In this document: positions 27,975 through 37,858 of the stretch, one piece after another
How positions within the stretch are numbered: position 1 is the first letter of the stretch
Layout: each line of letters starts with the position of its first letter
NCBI RefSeq assembly: GCF_900113065.1
Contig: NZ_FOOA01000021.1
Span: 1 to 64,000 of the forward strand
Direction of reading: 5' to 3'
Source of the DNA: Aureimonas phyllosphaerae
GTDB lineage: Bacteria > Pseudomonadota > Alphaproteobacteria > Rhizobiales > Rhizobiaceae
Length of the DNA stretch: 64,000 nucleotides
Made by a program: the position numbers and the translations under genes
The notes under the pieces: generated by a model
Told to the model about the DNA's origin: nothing
The model's database searches: none
What the model saw: the letters and a program-made list of their open reading frames with translations, nothing else

Positions 27975-29402
27975 CTACGCCTGCGGCCACTTGTGGTGGA
28001 AGGTCCCCTCGCGATTGAGGCGATGGAAGGTGTGGGCGCCGAAGAGGTCGCGCTGGCCCTGCGTGAGGTTCGTGGTGCCGCGCGCCCGGCGGTAGTCGTC
28101 GAAATAGGCGAGGGCTGCCGAGAGCGCCGGCACCGGGATGCCGGCGAGCGAGGCCTTGGCGACGACGCGCCGCAGCGCCTCTTGGGCCCCCTCGATGCGG
28201 CTCGTGAAGCTCGGCGCGAGCAGGAGGTTGACGACGTCGCCCGCCTCGTAGGCCCGCGTGATGTCGTCGAGAAAGCGCGAGCGGATGATGCAGCCGGCGC
28301 GCCAGATGCGCGCGATCTCGCCAAGCGGCAGGTTCCAGCCGAACTCCTTCGAGGCCTCAGTGAGCGTCGCATAGCCCTGCGCATAGGCGATGATCTTGGC
28401 GGCGACGAGCGCGGCCTCGAGTTCCGCCAGCCCCTCGTGATCGGCGTGGAACTCGGCGCGTGCGGTCTTCACGCCGCCGAAGATGCGCGCGGCCTCCGCC
28501 CGCTCGGCGCGGCGGGACGAGATGCCGCGTGCCGAGACCGCCGCTTCCAGCGTCGTCGCGCCGACGCCGAGCTTCTGCGCCTCGATCACCGACCAGCGCC
28601 CGGTGCCCTTCTGGCCCGCCTCGTCGACGATCTGGTCGACGAGGGCCCCGCCGGTCTCGGGGTCGCGCTCGGCCAGCACCAGCGACGAGATCTCGATGAG
28701 GTAGGACTGGAGATCGCGCGTGTTCCAGTCGGCGAAGATGTCGGCCATCTCCTGCGGCCGGAGCCCGACCGCATCGCGCAGGATGCCGTAGACTTCGGCG
28801 ATCATCTGCATGTCGGCATATTCGATGCCGTTGTGGATCGTCTTGACGAAATGGCCGGCGCCGTCGGGGCCGAGCCAGTCGACGCAGGGCGAGCCGTCGA
28901 ACTTGGCGGCGATCGGCTCGAGAAGCGGCTTCAGACGCTGCCACACCGCCTGGTCGCCGCCGACCATGATCGAGGGGCCGTTGCGCGCGCCGACCTCGCC
29001 GCCCGACACGCCCATGCCGACGAAATGGACGCCGGTCGGCTTGACCGCCTTCTCGCGGCGCACCGTGTCGTTGAAGTCGGCGTTGCCGGCGTCGATCAGG
29101 ATGTCGCCGGGAGCGAGATGCGGCAGGACGAGCGCCATCTGGTCGTCCACCGGCTTGCCGGCATTGACCATCAGCACCACGACGCGCGGGCTTTTGAGCG
29201 TCGAGACGAAGTGCTCGATCGAATCGGTCGGAACGAGTCGCTCGGCCAGCTCGGGGTTGTCGTCGCGCACTCCGTAGGTTTTCTCGGTCGTCCGGTTGCC
29301 GAGGGCGACGGTGAAGCCGCCATTGTCGGCGAAGTTGAGCGCCAAGCTCGCGCCCATCGTGCCCATGCCCAAGACGCCGAGATCCGCCTGATTGCCGCTC
29401 AT
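27975..29402 (-). CDS. gnd: 6-phosphogluconate dehydrogenase, decarboxylating
   Basis: The 475-residue protein is full length for Gnd of the pentose phosphate pathway, which turns 6-phosphogluconate into ribulose 5-phosphate. N-terminal NADP-binding GLGMGTMGASLALN-type loop; GVSGGEVGARNGPSIM; active-site NGIEYADMQ with the Lys before it (FVKTIHNGIEY); C-terminal GQRDLFGAHTFHR and FHHKW. Start at 29402 with GGAGGG upstream. It follows fghA by 93 bases, same strand. The NADPH produced could support glutathione turnover, but the link with the formaldehyde genes is positional only. Confidence 0.95.
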   Translation of the reverse strand: MSGNQADLGVLGMGTMGASLALNFADNGGFTVALGNRTTEKTYGVRDDNPELAERLVPTDSIEHFVSTLKSPRVVVLMVNAGKPVDDQMALVLPHLAPGDILIDAGNADFNDTVRREKAVKPTGVHFVGMGVSGGEVGARNGPSIMVGGDQAVWQRLKPLLEPIAAKFDGSPCVDWLGPDGAGHFVKTIHNGIEYADMQMIAEVYGILRDAVGLRPQEMADIFADWNTRDLQSYLIEISSLVLAERDPETGGALVDQIVDEAGQKGTGRWSVIEAQKLGVGATTLEAAVSARGISSRRAERAEAARIFGGVKTARAEFHADHEGLAELEAALVAAKIIAYAQGYATLTEASKEFGWNLPLGEIARIWRAGCIIRSRFLDDITRAYEAGDVVNLLLAPSFTSRIEGAQEALRRVVAKASLAGIPVPALSAALAYFDDYRRARGTTNLTQGQRDLFGAHTFHRLNREGTFHHKWPQA

Positions 29403-29495
29403 CCGATTCGCCCTCCACGTGCCTGTTCGTGCCACGGGTTTAACGGATGACGGGCGGGCGTTCCATCGAAACGGTTGAAACGCCCGCCAACGCGC

Positions 29496-30338
29496 TTAGC
29501 GCTTCAGGCGTTCGGCGTGCCAGGCGATGTGGTCGTCCATGAAGGTCGAGATGAAGTTGTAGGAGTGGTCGTAGCCCTCGCGCATGTTGAGCGTGAGGCG
29601 GATGCCCGCCTTGTCGCAGGCCTCCTTCAGGAGCTGCGGGCGGAGGCCGTCGTCGAGATACGGGTCCACTGTCCCCTGATCGACCAGGAACTCCGGGAAG
29701 CGATGCCCGTCCTCGATCAGGAGCGTCGCATCGTAGGGCCGCCACGTCGCGCGGTCGCGGCCGAGATACTTCTCGAAGGCCGGGCGCGACCAGTCGGCCG
29801 TCGACGGCTGGACGATCGGCGCAAAGGCGGAGGCGCTCTTGTAGGCGTCCGGGTTGCGCAGCGCGGCAATGAGCGCCCCGTGCCCGCCCATGGAATGGCC
29901 GAAGATGCCCTGCCGGTTCATGTCCGCCGGAAAATGCGTCGCGACGTAACCCGGCAGCTCGTCGGTGACATAGGAATACATCCGGTAGTTGGCGGCATAG
30001 GGGGCCTGCGTCGCGTCGACATAGAAGCCGGCGCCCGAGCCGAACTGCCAGTTGTCCGCCTCGTCCGGCACGCCGGGCCCGCGCGGGCTGGTGTCGGAGA
30101 GGACGATCATCACGCCGTGCTCGGCTGCCGCGCGGCGGAATTCGCCCTTGTCCATCGCGTTCTGGTGCGTGCAGGTCAGACCCGACAGGTACCAGAGGAC
30201 CGGCACCTTGCCGTCCCGCGCCTGCGGCGGGGTGAACACGGCGAAGGTCATCGGCGTGTCGGTGGTGCGGGACTGGTGGCGGTACACCCCTTGCGTGCCA
30301 CCATGGGCCTTCGCTTCCGAGATCACGTCGAGGGGCAT
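29496..30338 (-). CDS. fghA: S-formylglutathione hydrolase
   Basis: The 280-residue alpha/beta hydrolase has the esterase D signature: LSGLTCTHQNAMDKGEF, the nucleophile Ser in GHSMGGHGA, the Asp in QGTVDPYLDD and the His in GYDHSYNFI. It splits S-formylglutathione to formate and glutathione, the second step of glutathione-dependent formaldehyde oxidation in the cytosol. AAAGGA precedes the ATG. It follows adhC with only the ElaA-type gene between, so it is in the same operon. Confidence 0.96.
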   Translation of the reverse strand: MPLDVISEAKAHGGTQGVYRHQSRTTDTPMTFAVFTPPQARDGKVPVLWYLSGLTCTHQNAMDKGEFRRAAAEHGVMIVLSDTSPRGPGVPDEADNWQFGSGAGFYVDATQAPYAANYRMYSYVTDELPGYVATHFPADMNRQGIFGHSMGGHGALIAALRNPDAYKSASAFAPIVQPSTADWSRPAFEKYLGRDRATWRPYDATLLIEDGHRFPEFLVDQGTVDPYLDDGLRPQLLKEACDKAGIRLTLNMREGYDHSYNFISTFMDDHIAWHAERLKR

Positions 30339-30359
30339 GAGCAGTCCTTTCGGTTGGTC

Positions 30360-30818
30360 TTACGCCGCCGGCGCGCGACGCATGTCGAGATGGGGGATGC
30401 CGTCTTCCAGATAGGCATCCGAGATGGTGACGAACCCATGACGCGCATAGAAGGTTTCCAGATGCGCCTGCGCCGACAGGTCGATCGCGGCCTCCGGCCA
30501 GCGCTCCGCGCAGAGCCGGAGCGCTTCAACCATCATCCTGTGGCCGAGGCCGCTGCCGCGGAAGCCGGCTGCGGTCGCGATTCGCCCGATCCGGGCCCGT
30601 CCCTCACCGTCCGGCGCGAAGACGCGCAGGACACCGGCGAGGTCGTCGCCCGACAGCGCCCGCAGGTGCAGCGCCTCGCCGTCGCAGCCGTCGATCTCGG
30701 CGAAGGCGCAGGCCTGCTCCACCACGAAGACGTCCTGCCGCAGCTTCAGGAGATCGTGGACCTGTACGCCCGTAAGATCGCGGAGCTCCGACCAGTGCCA
30801 GCGCGTCTCTGCGATCAC
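30360..30818 (-). CDS. GNAT N-acetyltransferase, ElaA family
   Basis: The 152-residue protein is the size of ElaA. It has LRQDVFVVEQACAFAEIDGCD near the start, the acetyl-CoA loop GRIATAAGFRGSGLG and QAHLETFYARHGF near the end, all ElaA-like. The start is a GTG at 30818, two bases after the adhC stop, with no clear SD, so it probably depends on re-initiation after adhC. Its substrate is unknown. Its place between two formaldehyde pathway genes is unexplained. Confidence 0.88.
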   Translation of the reverse strand: MIAETRWHWSELRDLTGVQVHDLLKLRQDVFVVEQACAFAEIDGCDGEALHLRALSGDDLAGVLRVFAPDGEGRARIGRIATAAGFRGSGLGHRMMVEALRLCAERWPEAAIDLSAQAHLETFYARHGFVTISDAYLEDGIPHLDMRRAPAA

Positions 30819-30820
30819 GC

Positions 30821-31933
<1,113 letters not shown>

Positions 31934-31974
31934 CGGGTCCAGTCCTTGCTGTCGGGCGATTCGGATCGGGCCTG

Positions 31975-31980
31975 ACTATA
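31975..31980 (-). promoter_or_regulatory. Possible -10 element of the adhC operon
   Basis: TATAGT on the minus strand, about 42 bases before the adhC start. The -35 region is GC-rich and unconvincing. Confidence 0.3.
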
Positions 31981-32010
31981 GGCCGAGGGGGGAGCGGCGC
32001 CAGTCTTCGT

Positions 32011-32895
32011 TCAGCGATCCCCGGCGCCGGGCGGCTCGAGGCCGGCGAGGATCAGCGCGCCGTCGAGCGGATCGCCGAGCGGCTCGTCCAGCGTCTCGGC
32101 AAGGCCCTCGGGCAGATAGGGGATCAGTGGAGCCCCGAGCCCGCCGGTCAGCGCCACGCGCTCGCAGCCGGCATCGCGCAGCGTGTCAGCGAGATCGCCG
32201 ATCGCCTGGGCGGCCGCGCGCAGGATCACGTCGGCCGCGCGGTCGCCGTTTGCTGCCGCCTCGACGACGAGCGGGGCCAGCGCCGCGTAGTCGCTCGCCG
32301 AGGCGCCGTCGCACCAGCGCGTCAGCGCGTGCGCCTCGCCGCCGAAGCGCTGCAGAAGGGCGTCGGCGAGGTCGGAGCCCGACAGGCGACCGTCGACCGC
32401 CCGGAACGCCGCTTCCACCGCCGCCAGCCCGATGCGGGCGCCCGAGCCCTCGTCGGAGCCGGGAAAGCCGTAGCCGCCGAACCGCAGGAGGCGCCCTTCG
32501 AGAAGGCCGAAGCCGATCGACCCGGTGCCCGCCACGACGATGCCGCCGTCCTCGCCGCCGTGGGCCCCGAGGCAGGCGATCGCGCCGTCACCGGAAAAAA
32601 CGAGGCTGGCGAAGGGATGCGGCCGCGCGGCGAAGGTGTCGGCGACGCCGATCCGTTCGATCCCGGCGACGCCGGCCCCGACATGGAGGCGGGCGAAGTC
32701 GAAGGGCCCGAGACCGGCCGCGCGCCACGCCTCGCGGGCCGCGGTCAGCATCGCCTCGAAGCTCGCCTCGACGCCGAGCCGCGCCTGCCCCGGTCCGGCA
32801 TGCCCCTCGCCGAAGACGAGGCCGGACGCATCCACCAGCCGCGCGCGGCAGGCGGTGCCGCCGGCGTCGAGGCCGAGGAACAGGGGACCCGTCAC
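32011..32895 (-). CDS. BadF/BadG/BcrA/BcrD-type ATPase, probable N-acetylglucosamine kinase
   Basis: The 294-residue protein is an ASKHA-fold kinase: phosphate 1 motif LGLDAGGTACRARLVD, GGIVVAGTGSIGFG, GSDEGSGARIGL and adenosine motif VALTGGLGAP. This pattern is that of N-acetylglucosamine or glucosamine kinases (NagK-like) of the BadF family. No Fe-S cysteine pair is seen, which argues against the activators of dehydratases. It lies 109 bases downstream of the cytochrome oxidase operon with a weak hairpin between. Substrate is inferred. Confidence 0.8.
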   Translation of the reverse strand: MTGPLFLGLDAGGTACRARLVDASGLVFGEGHAGPGQARLGVEASFEAMLTAAREAWRAAGLGPFDFARLHVGAGVAGIERIGVADTFAARPHPFASLVFSGDGAIACLGAHGGEDGGIVVAGTGSIGFGLLEGRLLRFGGYGFPGSDEGSGARIGLAAVEAAFRAVDGRLSGSDLADALLQRFGGEAHALTRWCDGASASDYAALAPLVVEAAANGDRAADVILRAAAQAIGDLADTLRDAGCERVALTGGLGAPLIPYLPEGLAETLDEPLGDPLDGALILAGLEPPGAGDR

Positions 32896-32971
32896 GTGGC
32901 GGCGTCCGTCGGGCGGTCGTCCATCGGGTCCCGGTCCTTCTCCCGCGAATCGGTCGGACCTTCTTCATGCC

Positions 32972-32998
32972 GGAAAGGGCGCGCCTTCGGAAGCGCCC
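32972..32998 (-). terminator. Possible terminator of the cytochrome oxidase operon
   Basis: On the minus strand GGGCGC pairs with GCGCCC around about 10 bases with further imperfect pairing, followed by TTTCC. Weak but well placed after the triheme cytochrome stop. Confidence 0.3.
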
Positions 32999-33004
32999 GC
33001 CCCG

Positions 33005-34270
33005 TCAGTCGCCGCGCCGCGAGTACCAGAGCGCCAGTGCGTCGATCTGCTCCTCGGTGAGGTTGATCGCGATCGTCTCCATGATGTGGGCGAGCGGCGT
33101 GCCGCCGCGATGGCGGTCCTTCCACATCTGGAGATGGGTCGCGGTGTACCATTCCGGCAGGCCGTCGAGGCGCGGATAGAGCGGGTTGGTGGCAGCCGCA
33201 TGGGCGCCGTGGCAGGTCTGGCAGGCGGCGAGCTTCTGGCGCGGCAGGCCCTCTTCGGCGATCCGGCGGCCAAGCTCCATCAGGCCGCTCGTCGAGACGG
33301 GGTAGCCGTGGGCGGCTGACGGATCGACCGCCGCCTCCGGGCCCGTCGGCACCGGCTCGTCCGCGGGCGCGTCCGGCCCGATCGAGCCGCGCGGCAGGCG
33401 CACGGCGCCCTCGTAGCCGATCGCGACGCCCGCCGGGGGCCCGAGCGGCCCCGCCGGTGCCGGGATCGGCGCCTGCGCGGCATAGTGGGCAGCCAGGCGT
33501 CGCAGCGTCGCCTCGTCGTGGATACCGGCGGCGGGCGTCATGATGCCGCTCTGGCGCGTGCCGGACGAGAAGGCCTGGAGCGTGCGGAAGAGATACTCCT
33601 CCGACTGGCCGCCGATCGGCGGGAAGCTGCCCGCGGGACCGACGCCACGCCCGTCCTCGCCATGGCAGCGGGCGCAGTCGGCGAGCGCCGTGTCGTCCGC
33701 CTGCCCCAGCGCCTGGAGGCCGGGGCGACCCGGCTCGGCGCTCGGCCGTCCATAGGCGAACTCGCGGTAGCGCTCAGGCGTCATGTCGGGCAGCGCGCGC
33801 AGGAAGGCGACCAGCGCCCAGACCTCGTCGGGGCGGTCCTGCGTCGACCAGGACGGCATGCCGGAATACTTGATGCCGTGCCGGCCGATCCAGAACAGTT
33901 CGCGGTCGCGCCATTCGCCGACCTGGTTCTCAAGACGTGGCACGGGCGGCATCATCGCGCGCGCGACCGGTGTCTGGAGTTCGCCCGGCGCACCGTGGCA
34001 AGGCGCGCAGCCGCTGGCGAAGTGGCCGGCGACGCGCTGCACGAGGAGCGGGTCCTCGAGCGACACGTCGTCGGGCTTGGAGATCGGCAGCGACTGTGTG
34101 TCGACGGCGCGCTGCAGCGTCCAGTGCAGGAACCACTCGACGGGCGCGAAATGGCCGGTATTGGCGGCGACCGACACGAGGCCCGAGCCGCCGACGAGAA
34201 GGGCGGCCCCGACCGCCGCAAAGGGCGCGGCCACGAGGTGCCAGGGGCGGATCGTCAGCGTCCACTTCAT
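33005..34270 (-). CDS. Membrane-anchored c-type cytochrome with three heme motifs
   Basis: The 421-residue protein has an uncleaved N-terminal helix (about 11-33) and three CxxCH motifs: CAPCH, CARCH and CQTCH. The first two lie about 110 residues apart in regular cytochrome c modules; the third follows a proline-rich linker of about 130 residues. It faces the periplasm and probably passes electrons into the adjacent caa3-type oxidase or from a quinol or alcohol donor. Its ATG overlaps the ctaG stop as ATGA. Last gene of the oxidase operon. The donor is unknown. Confidence 0.85.
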   Translation of the reverse strand: MKWTLTIRPWHLVAAPFAAVGAALLVGGSGLVSVAANTGHFAPVEWFLHWTLQRAVDTQSLPISKPDDVSLEDPLLVQRVAGHFASGCAPCHGAPGELQTPVARAMMPPVPRLENQVGEWRDRELFWIGRHGIKYSGMPSWSTQDRPDEVWALVAFLRALPDMTPERYREFAYGRPSAEPGRPGLQALGQADDTALADCARCHGEDGRGVGPAGSFPPIGGQSEEYLFRTLQAFSSGTRQSGIMTPAAGIHDEATLRRLAAHYAAQAPIPAPAGPLGPPAGVAIGYEGAVRLPRGSIGPDAPADEPVPTGPEAAVDPSAAHGYPVSTSGLMELGRRIAEEGLPRQKLAACQTCHGAHAAATNPLYPRLDGLPEWYTATHLQMWKDRHRGGTPLAHIMETIAINLTEEQIDALALWYSRRGD

Positions 34271-34914
34271 GCCGGCACCTGCGCGTCGCGCTTTTCGTTG
34301 AGGAGACGGGCGAGCAGCGACAGGCCGCCCACGAGATAGGCCGAGCCGCCGACGATCAGCATCAGGACGCCGCCGAGCTGCTGGTCCTCGAGCGGCGTCA
34401 GGATGCTGAGCGGCGAGCAGAGATCGCCGCAGGCATAGAGCGGGCGGGGCGCGAAGAGGAGAAGAGCGCCGAGAAGGGTCATGTGCATCGAGGTCATCAG
34501 GAGGGCGGCGACTCCGGCCGCCCGGGCCCCGCGCGCGCCCTCGGCCGTGCCGAAGGCGGCAGTCCAGACGAGGAGGCCCGCCGTCAGGAATGAGGCCTGC
34601 TCGATCACGAGCACCCATGTCTCGCGGCGCGCCGCGTCGTGCAGTGCCGGGGCGTGCCAGGACCAGACCAGCACGAACTCGGCGAGGGCGGCGAGGATCG
34701 CAAAGCGCGGCGAGATGCGCGCGCCGAGCGCCGGCACCGAGCGCGTCAGCCCGAAGGCGAGGATGGGGGCCGCGACGGCGACGAGGCCCATGTGGAGGAT
34801 CATGTGCGCGGCGAACGAGGTCTCGGCACGCCCGACCAACGGTCCCGCCCAAAGGAACAGGAGAAGCGCGAGGCCGGCCGCGAGCGGCCCGTGGCGGCTG
34901 AGGGCGGGGCTCAC
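34267..34914 (-). CDS. ctaG: Caa3-type cytochrome oxidase assembly protein (CtaG, PF09678)
   Basis: The 215-residue protein has six predicted transmembrane helices and the PF09678 pattern: HMILHMGLVAVAAP with paired His, VWSWHAP and LLMTSMHMTLLGALL. The family helps build the copper site of caa3-type oxidases in the inner membrane. The start is a GTG at 34914 overlapping the upstream stop as GTGA. It is unrelated to the Cox11-type CtaG. Confidence 0.85.
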   Translation of the reverse strand: MSPALSRHGPLAAGLALLLFLWAGPLVGRAETSFAAHMILHMGLVAVAAPILAFGLTRSVPALGARISPRFAILAALAEFVLVWSWHAPALHDAARRETWVLVIEQASFLTAGLLVWTAAFGTAEGARGARAAGVAALLMTSMHMTLLGALLLFAPRPLYACGDLCSPLSILTPLEDQQLGGVLMLIVGGSAYLVGGLSLLARLLNEKRDAQVPA

Positions 34915-35291
34915 CGGCAGTCCGCCACGAGCAGCGCCGGCAGCGCGGTGAAGATGATGGCGAGGAACGACAGGCCCGAGAGGAGCACGGAGGCCAGTTC
35001 CATCTGCCGTTCGCGGTCGTCGTCGGTCGGCTTGTCGTGCGGCGGCTTGCCGCCCGCCTGCTTCCACTCGCGCCAGGCCCGGATCCCGGCGAACCAGCAG
35101 AAGACGAGGCTGGCGAAGGTCGCCACCGCGATCGCCGCGCGCACGCCGCCGATCGGCTCGAAGATATTGGTGTTGGGCGCGCAGACCACCGCGGCCGCGA
35201 TGTAGCAGAACAGGAAATGCAGCGCCCACACCGTGGGCGTCGCGATCATGGTGATGAGACTGTCGCGCGTGCCGCGTCGCAGACCGAGCAT
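34911..35291 (-). CDS. Small membrane protein of the cytochrome oxidase operon
   Basis: The 126-residue protein has three likely transmembrane segments (about 13-38, 48-68, 98-120), with WALHFLFCYIAAAVVC and LSGLSFLAIIFTALPALL. I do not recognise a named family. Its ATG overlaps the stop of the oxidase subunit I/III gene as TGATG, and its end overlaps ctaG as GTGA. This packing makes it a likely small subunit or assembly factor. Confidence 0.8.
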   Translation of the reverse strand: MLGLRRGTRDSLITMIATPTVWALHFLFCYIAAAVVCAPNTNIFEPIGGVRAAIAVATFASLVFCWFAGIRAWREWKQAGGKPPHDKPTDDDRERQMELASVLLSGLSFLAIIFTALPALLVADCR

Positions 35292-37858
35292 CAGACGCCT
35301 CCACCGGCGACAAGCGGGAAGTAGGCGATGGTGGCCACCGTCACGAGGCCGGTCGCCATGGCGAAGTGCCAGTAGAGCGTCACGTTTGACAGGTCGATGT
35401 CGTAGCGCGGCGTGAGGAAGCCCCGGAACGAGCGGGCGAGGCAGTAGCCGACCATCAGCGTTCCGACGAAGGCGTGGATCGCGGTCCAGATGGCGAGGAT
35501 CCAGACGGTCGCGGGATAGACGTGGGCGGTCGGCTGGAGCCCTGTCGCATGCGGCCCCCAGAGAAGCGCTGCACCCGCGCCGAGCGAGGCGAGGAACGAG
35601 AGCCCGAGGAGCGCGCGGGCGCCCATGACGCCGCCGCCCTTCAGGACGCGGTGCGAGACGAGGCAGGCGCCCCAGGCGAGCGCGAAGAGCGCCAGCGAGA
35701 CGGTCGGCCACAGGACGCCGGGGCCTTGCGTCCCGGCCGGCGGGAAGTCGGCATGGACGGTGAAGAAGAAATAGTAGCCGAAGCACAGCGACAGGAAGGC
35801 CGTCGCGTCGCCCAGCATGGTGATGAACATCGCCCACCACGACACCGAATGCGGCCCCGACACGTAGATCGGGAGTTCCAGTCCGAGGCCGACGTATTTC
35901 GTCTCCTTCTCCGGGACGACGGCCGTCGCCTTCCAGAGCCAGAACAGGATCACCGCGATCGCGATGACGAGCGCCGCGATCGTCACCGTCCAGAGGTGGA
36001 AGGTCGCGGCGATGAAGCAGGAGCCGAGGAAGATCGCCGCCCACATCGGCACGAACGAGGGTCCCGGCACGCGCAGGCACTGGATCGGCTCGGCATCGAG
36101 GACGCTGGTCACCAGCGTCTCGCGCTTTCCCTCCTCGGCGTCCGGCAGGTAGAAGCGCCCCTTGTCCATGTCGTCGACGAAGCCCGGCTGATCCCAGAGG
36201 GGATAGCGCGACTTGACGATCGGCACCGAGCGCACGCCCCAGGGCTGGTCCGGGATCTCGCCCGACCACTCGATGGTGCCGGCGTTCCAGGGGTTGCGGT
36301 CGGCGTAGGGGTCCTTGCGTGGCCGCAGCATGTCGGCGACGACGACGAGGAAGCCGGCGGCGAAGACGAAGGCGCCGACGGTGGAGATGAGGTTCGGGAT
36401 CTCGAGCCCCAGCGCCGCGGGGTAGGTGTAGACCCGTCGCGGCATGCCGATCATGCCGGAATAGTGCATCGGGAAGAACGCGACGTTGAAGCCGATGAAC
36501 ATCAGCCAGAACGCGATCTTGCCCGCCTTGTCGTGGAGCTTCCGCGAGGAGACGATCGGCCAGTAATAGTAGATGCCGGCGACGATCGGAAAGAGGACAC
36601 CTCCGAGGATCACGTAGTGGAGGTGGGCCACCACGAAGTAGGTGTCGTGCACCTGCCAGTCGAAAGGCGCCAGCGCCACCATGACGCCGGTGAGGCCGCC
36701 GAGCACGAAGATGCCGAGCGCGCCCGACACGAAGAGCATCGGCACGGAATAGATGACGTTGCCGGCAAGGCAGGTGGCGAGGAACACGAAGATCTGGACG
36801 CCCGTGGGGATCGCGACGGCCTCGGACGCCGCCGAGAAGAAACCGAGCGAGATCGCCGGAAGGCCCGTCGTGAACATGTGGTGGACCCAGAGCCCGAAGC
36901 TCAGGAAGCCGGTGCCGACCGCCGCCAGCACGATCCAGGAATAGCCGAGCAGCGGGCGCCGCGCGAAGGTCGGGATGATCATCGCCAGCAGCGCGATCGC
37001 CGGCAGGAAGATGATGTAGACCTCCGGATGGCCGAAGATCCAGAACAGATGCTGCCACAGCATCGGGTCGCCGCCGCGCGTCGGGTCGAAGAAGGGCCAG
37101 TCGAACAGGCGCTCCATTTCGAACAGGATGTCGCCGGCGATCAGCGGCGGGAAGGCGAAGAGGATCATCGCCGCGACGACCAGGACGTACCAGGCGTAGA
37201 GCGGCATGAGGTTGAGGCGCATGCCCGGCGGGCGGCACTTCAGCGCGCCGACGATGAGCTCCACCGCTGCCGCGATCGAGGCGACCTCGATGAAGGACAG
37301 GCCGAGCAGCCAGATGTCGGCGCCGTAGCCCGGCGTGAAACGCGCCTGCGTGGTCAGCGGCGGATACATGAACCAGCCGGAATTGGGCGCCTGTCCGAAG
37401 AAGATCGAGCCGCACACGAAGATGCCGCCGATCAGGAAGCACCAGTAGCCGAAGGCTGACAGGCGCGGGAACGGCAGGTCGCGCGCGCCCAGCATCTGCG
37501 GCAGGAGGATCACCGCCACCGCCTCGAAGATCGGGACGGCGAAGAGGAACATCATCACCGTGCCGTGCAGCGTGTACACCTGGTTGTACATCGTCGCCGA
37601 CAGGAAGTCGTTTTCGGGCACCGCCAGCTGCACGCGGATCATCAGGCCGAGGACGCCCGCGAACAGCATGAAGGCGAAGGAGGTGACCGTGTACCAGACG
37701 CCGACCGTCGTGTTGTTGACGTCGGACCAGTAGCGCCAGCCGGGCGGGGTGTCCCAGACCTTGATCAGGCGCTCCTGCTGCCCCTTGCGGACGGCCTCGT
37801 CCTCCTGATCCGGGTCTCCCGGACGACGCATGGCGTTGAGTTCGACGGCCGCGCTCAT
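35291..37858 (-). CDS. ctaD: Fused cytochrome c oxidase subunits I and III (caa3 type)
   Basis: The 855-residue protein joins a subunit I domain (about 1-560) to a subunit III domain (about 620-855). Subunit I keeps all metal ligands: heme a His in YTLHGTVMM, GHPEVYIIF (Cu-B His and cross-linked Tyr, with the proton-pathway Glu), LWVHHMFTTG (Cu-B), and VAHLHYVI for the hemes. Subunit III shows WWAMFITMLGDATAFLSL and YWHFAMATGL. It reduces oxygen with electrons from the CoxB CuA site and pumps protons. The ATG overlaps the coxB stop as ATGA. Confidence 0.95.
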   Translation of the reverse strand: MSAAVELNAMRRPGDPDQEDEAVRKGQQERLIKVWDTPPGWRYWSDVNNTTVGVWYTVTSFAFMLFAGVLGLMIRVQLAVPENDFLSATMYNQVYTLHGTVMMFLFAVPIFEAVAVILLPQMLGARDLPFPRLSAFGYWCFLIGGIFVCGSIFFGQAPNSGWFMYPPLTTQARFTPGYGADIWLLGLSFIEVASIAAAVELIVGALKCRPPGMRLNLMPLYAWYVLVVAAMILFAFPPLIAGDILFEMERLFDWPFFDPTRGGDPMLWQHLFWIFGHPEVYIIFLPAIALLAMIIPTFARRPLLGYSWIVLAAVGTGFLSFGLWVHHMFTTGLPAISLGFFSAASEAVAIPTGVQIFVFLATCLAGNVIYSVPMLFVSGALGIFVLGGLTGVMVALAPFDWQVHDTYFVVAHLHYVILGGVLFPIVAGIYYYWPIVSSRKLHDKAGKIAFWLMFIGFNVAFFPMHYSGMIGMPRRVYTYPAALGLEIPNLISTVGAFVFAAGFLVVVADMLRPRKDPYADRNPWNAGTIEWSGEIPDQPWGVRSVPIVKSRYPLWDQPGFVDDMDKGRFYLPDAEEGKRETLVTSVLDAEPIQCLRVPGPSFVPMWAAIFLGSCFIAATFHLWTVTIAALVIAIAVILFWLWKATAVVPEKETKYVGLGLELPIYVSGPHSVSWWAMFITMLGDATAFLSLCFGYYFFFTVHADFPPAGTQGPGVLWPTVSLALFALAWGACLVSHRVLKGGGVMGARALLGLSFLASLGAGAALLWGPHATGLQPTAHVYPATVWILAIWTAIHAFVGTLMVGYCLARSFRGFLTPRYDIDLSNVTLYWHFAMATGLVTVATIAYFPLVAGGGV

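Noticed and set aside
34911-37442. An 843-codon frame across the oxidase genes
   Set aside because: Only its last 126 codons are real (small membrane protein); the rest is a shadow of the fused subunit I/III gene.
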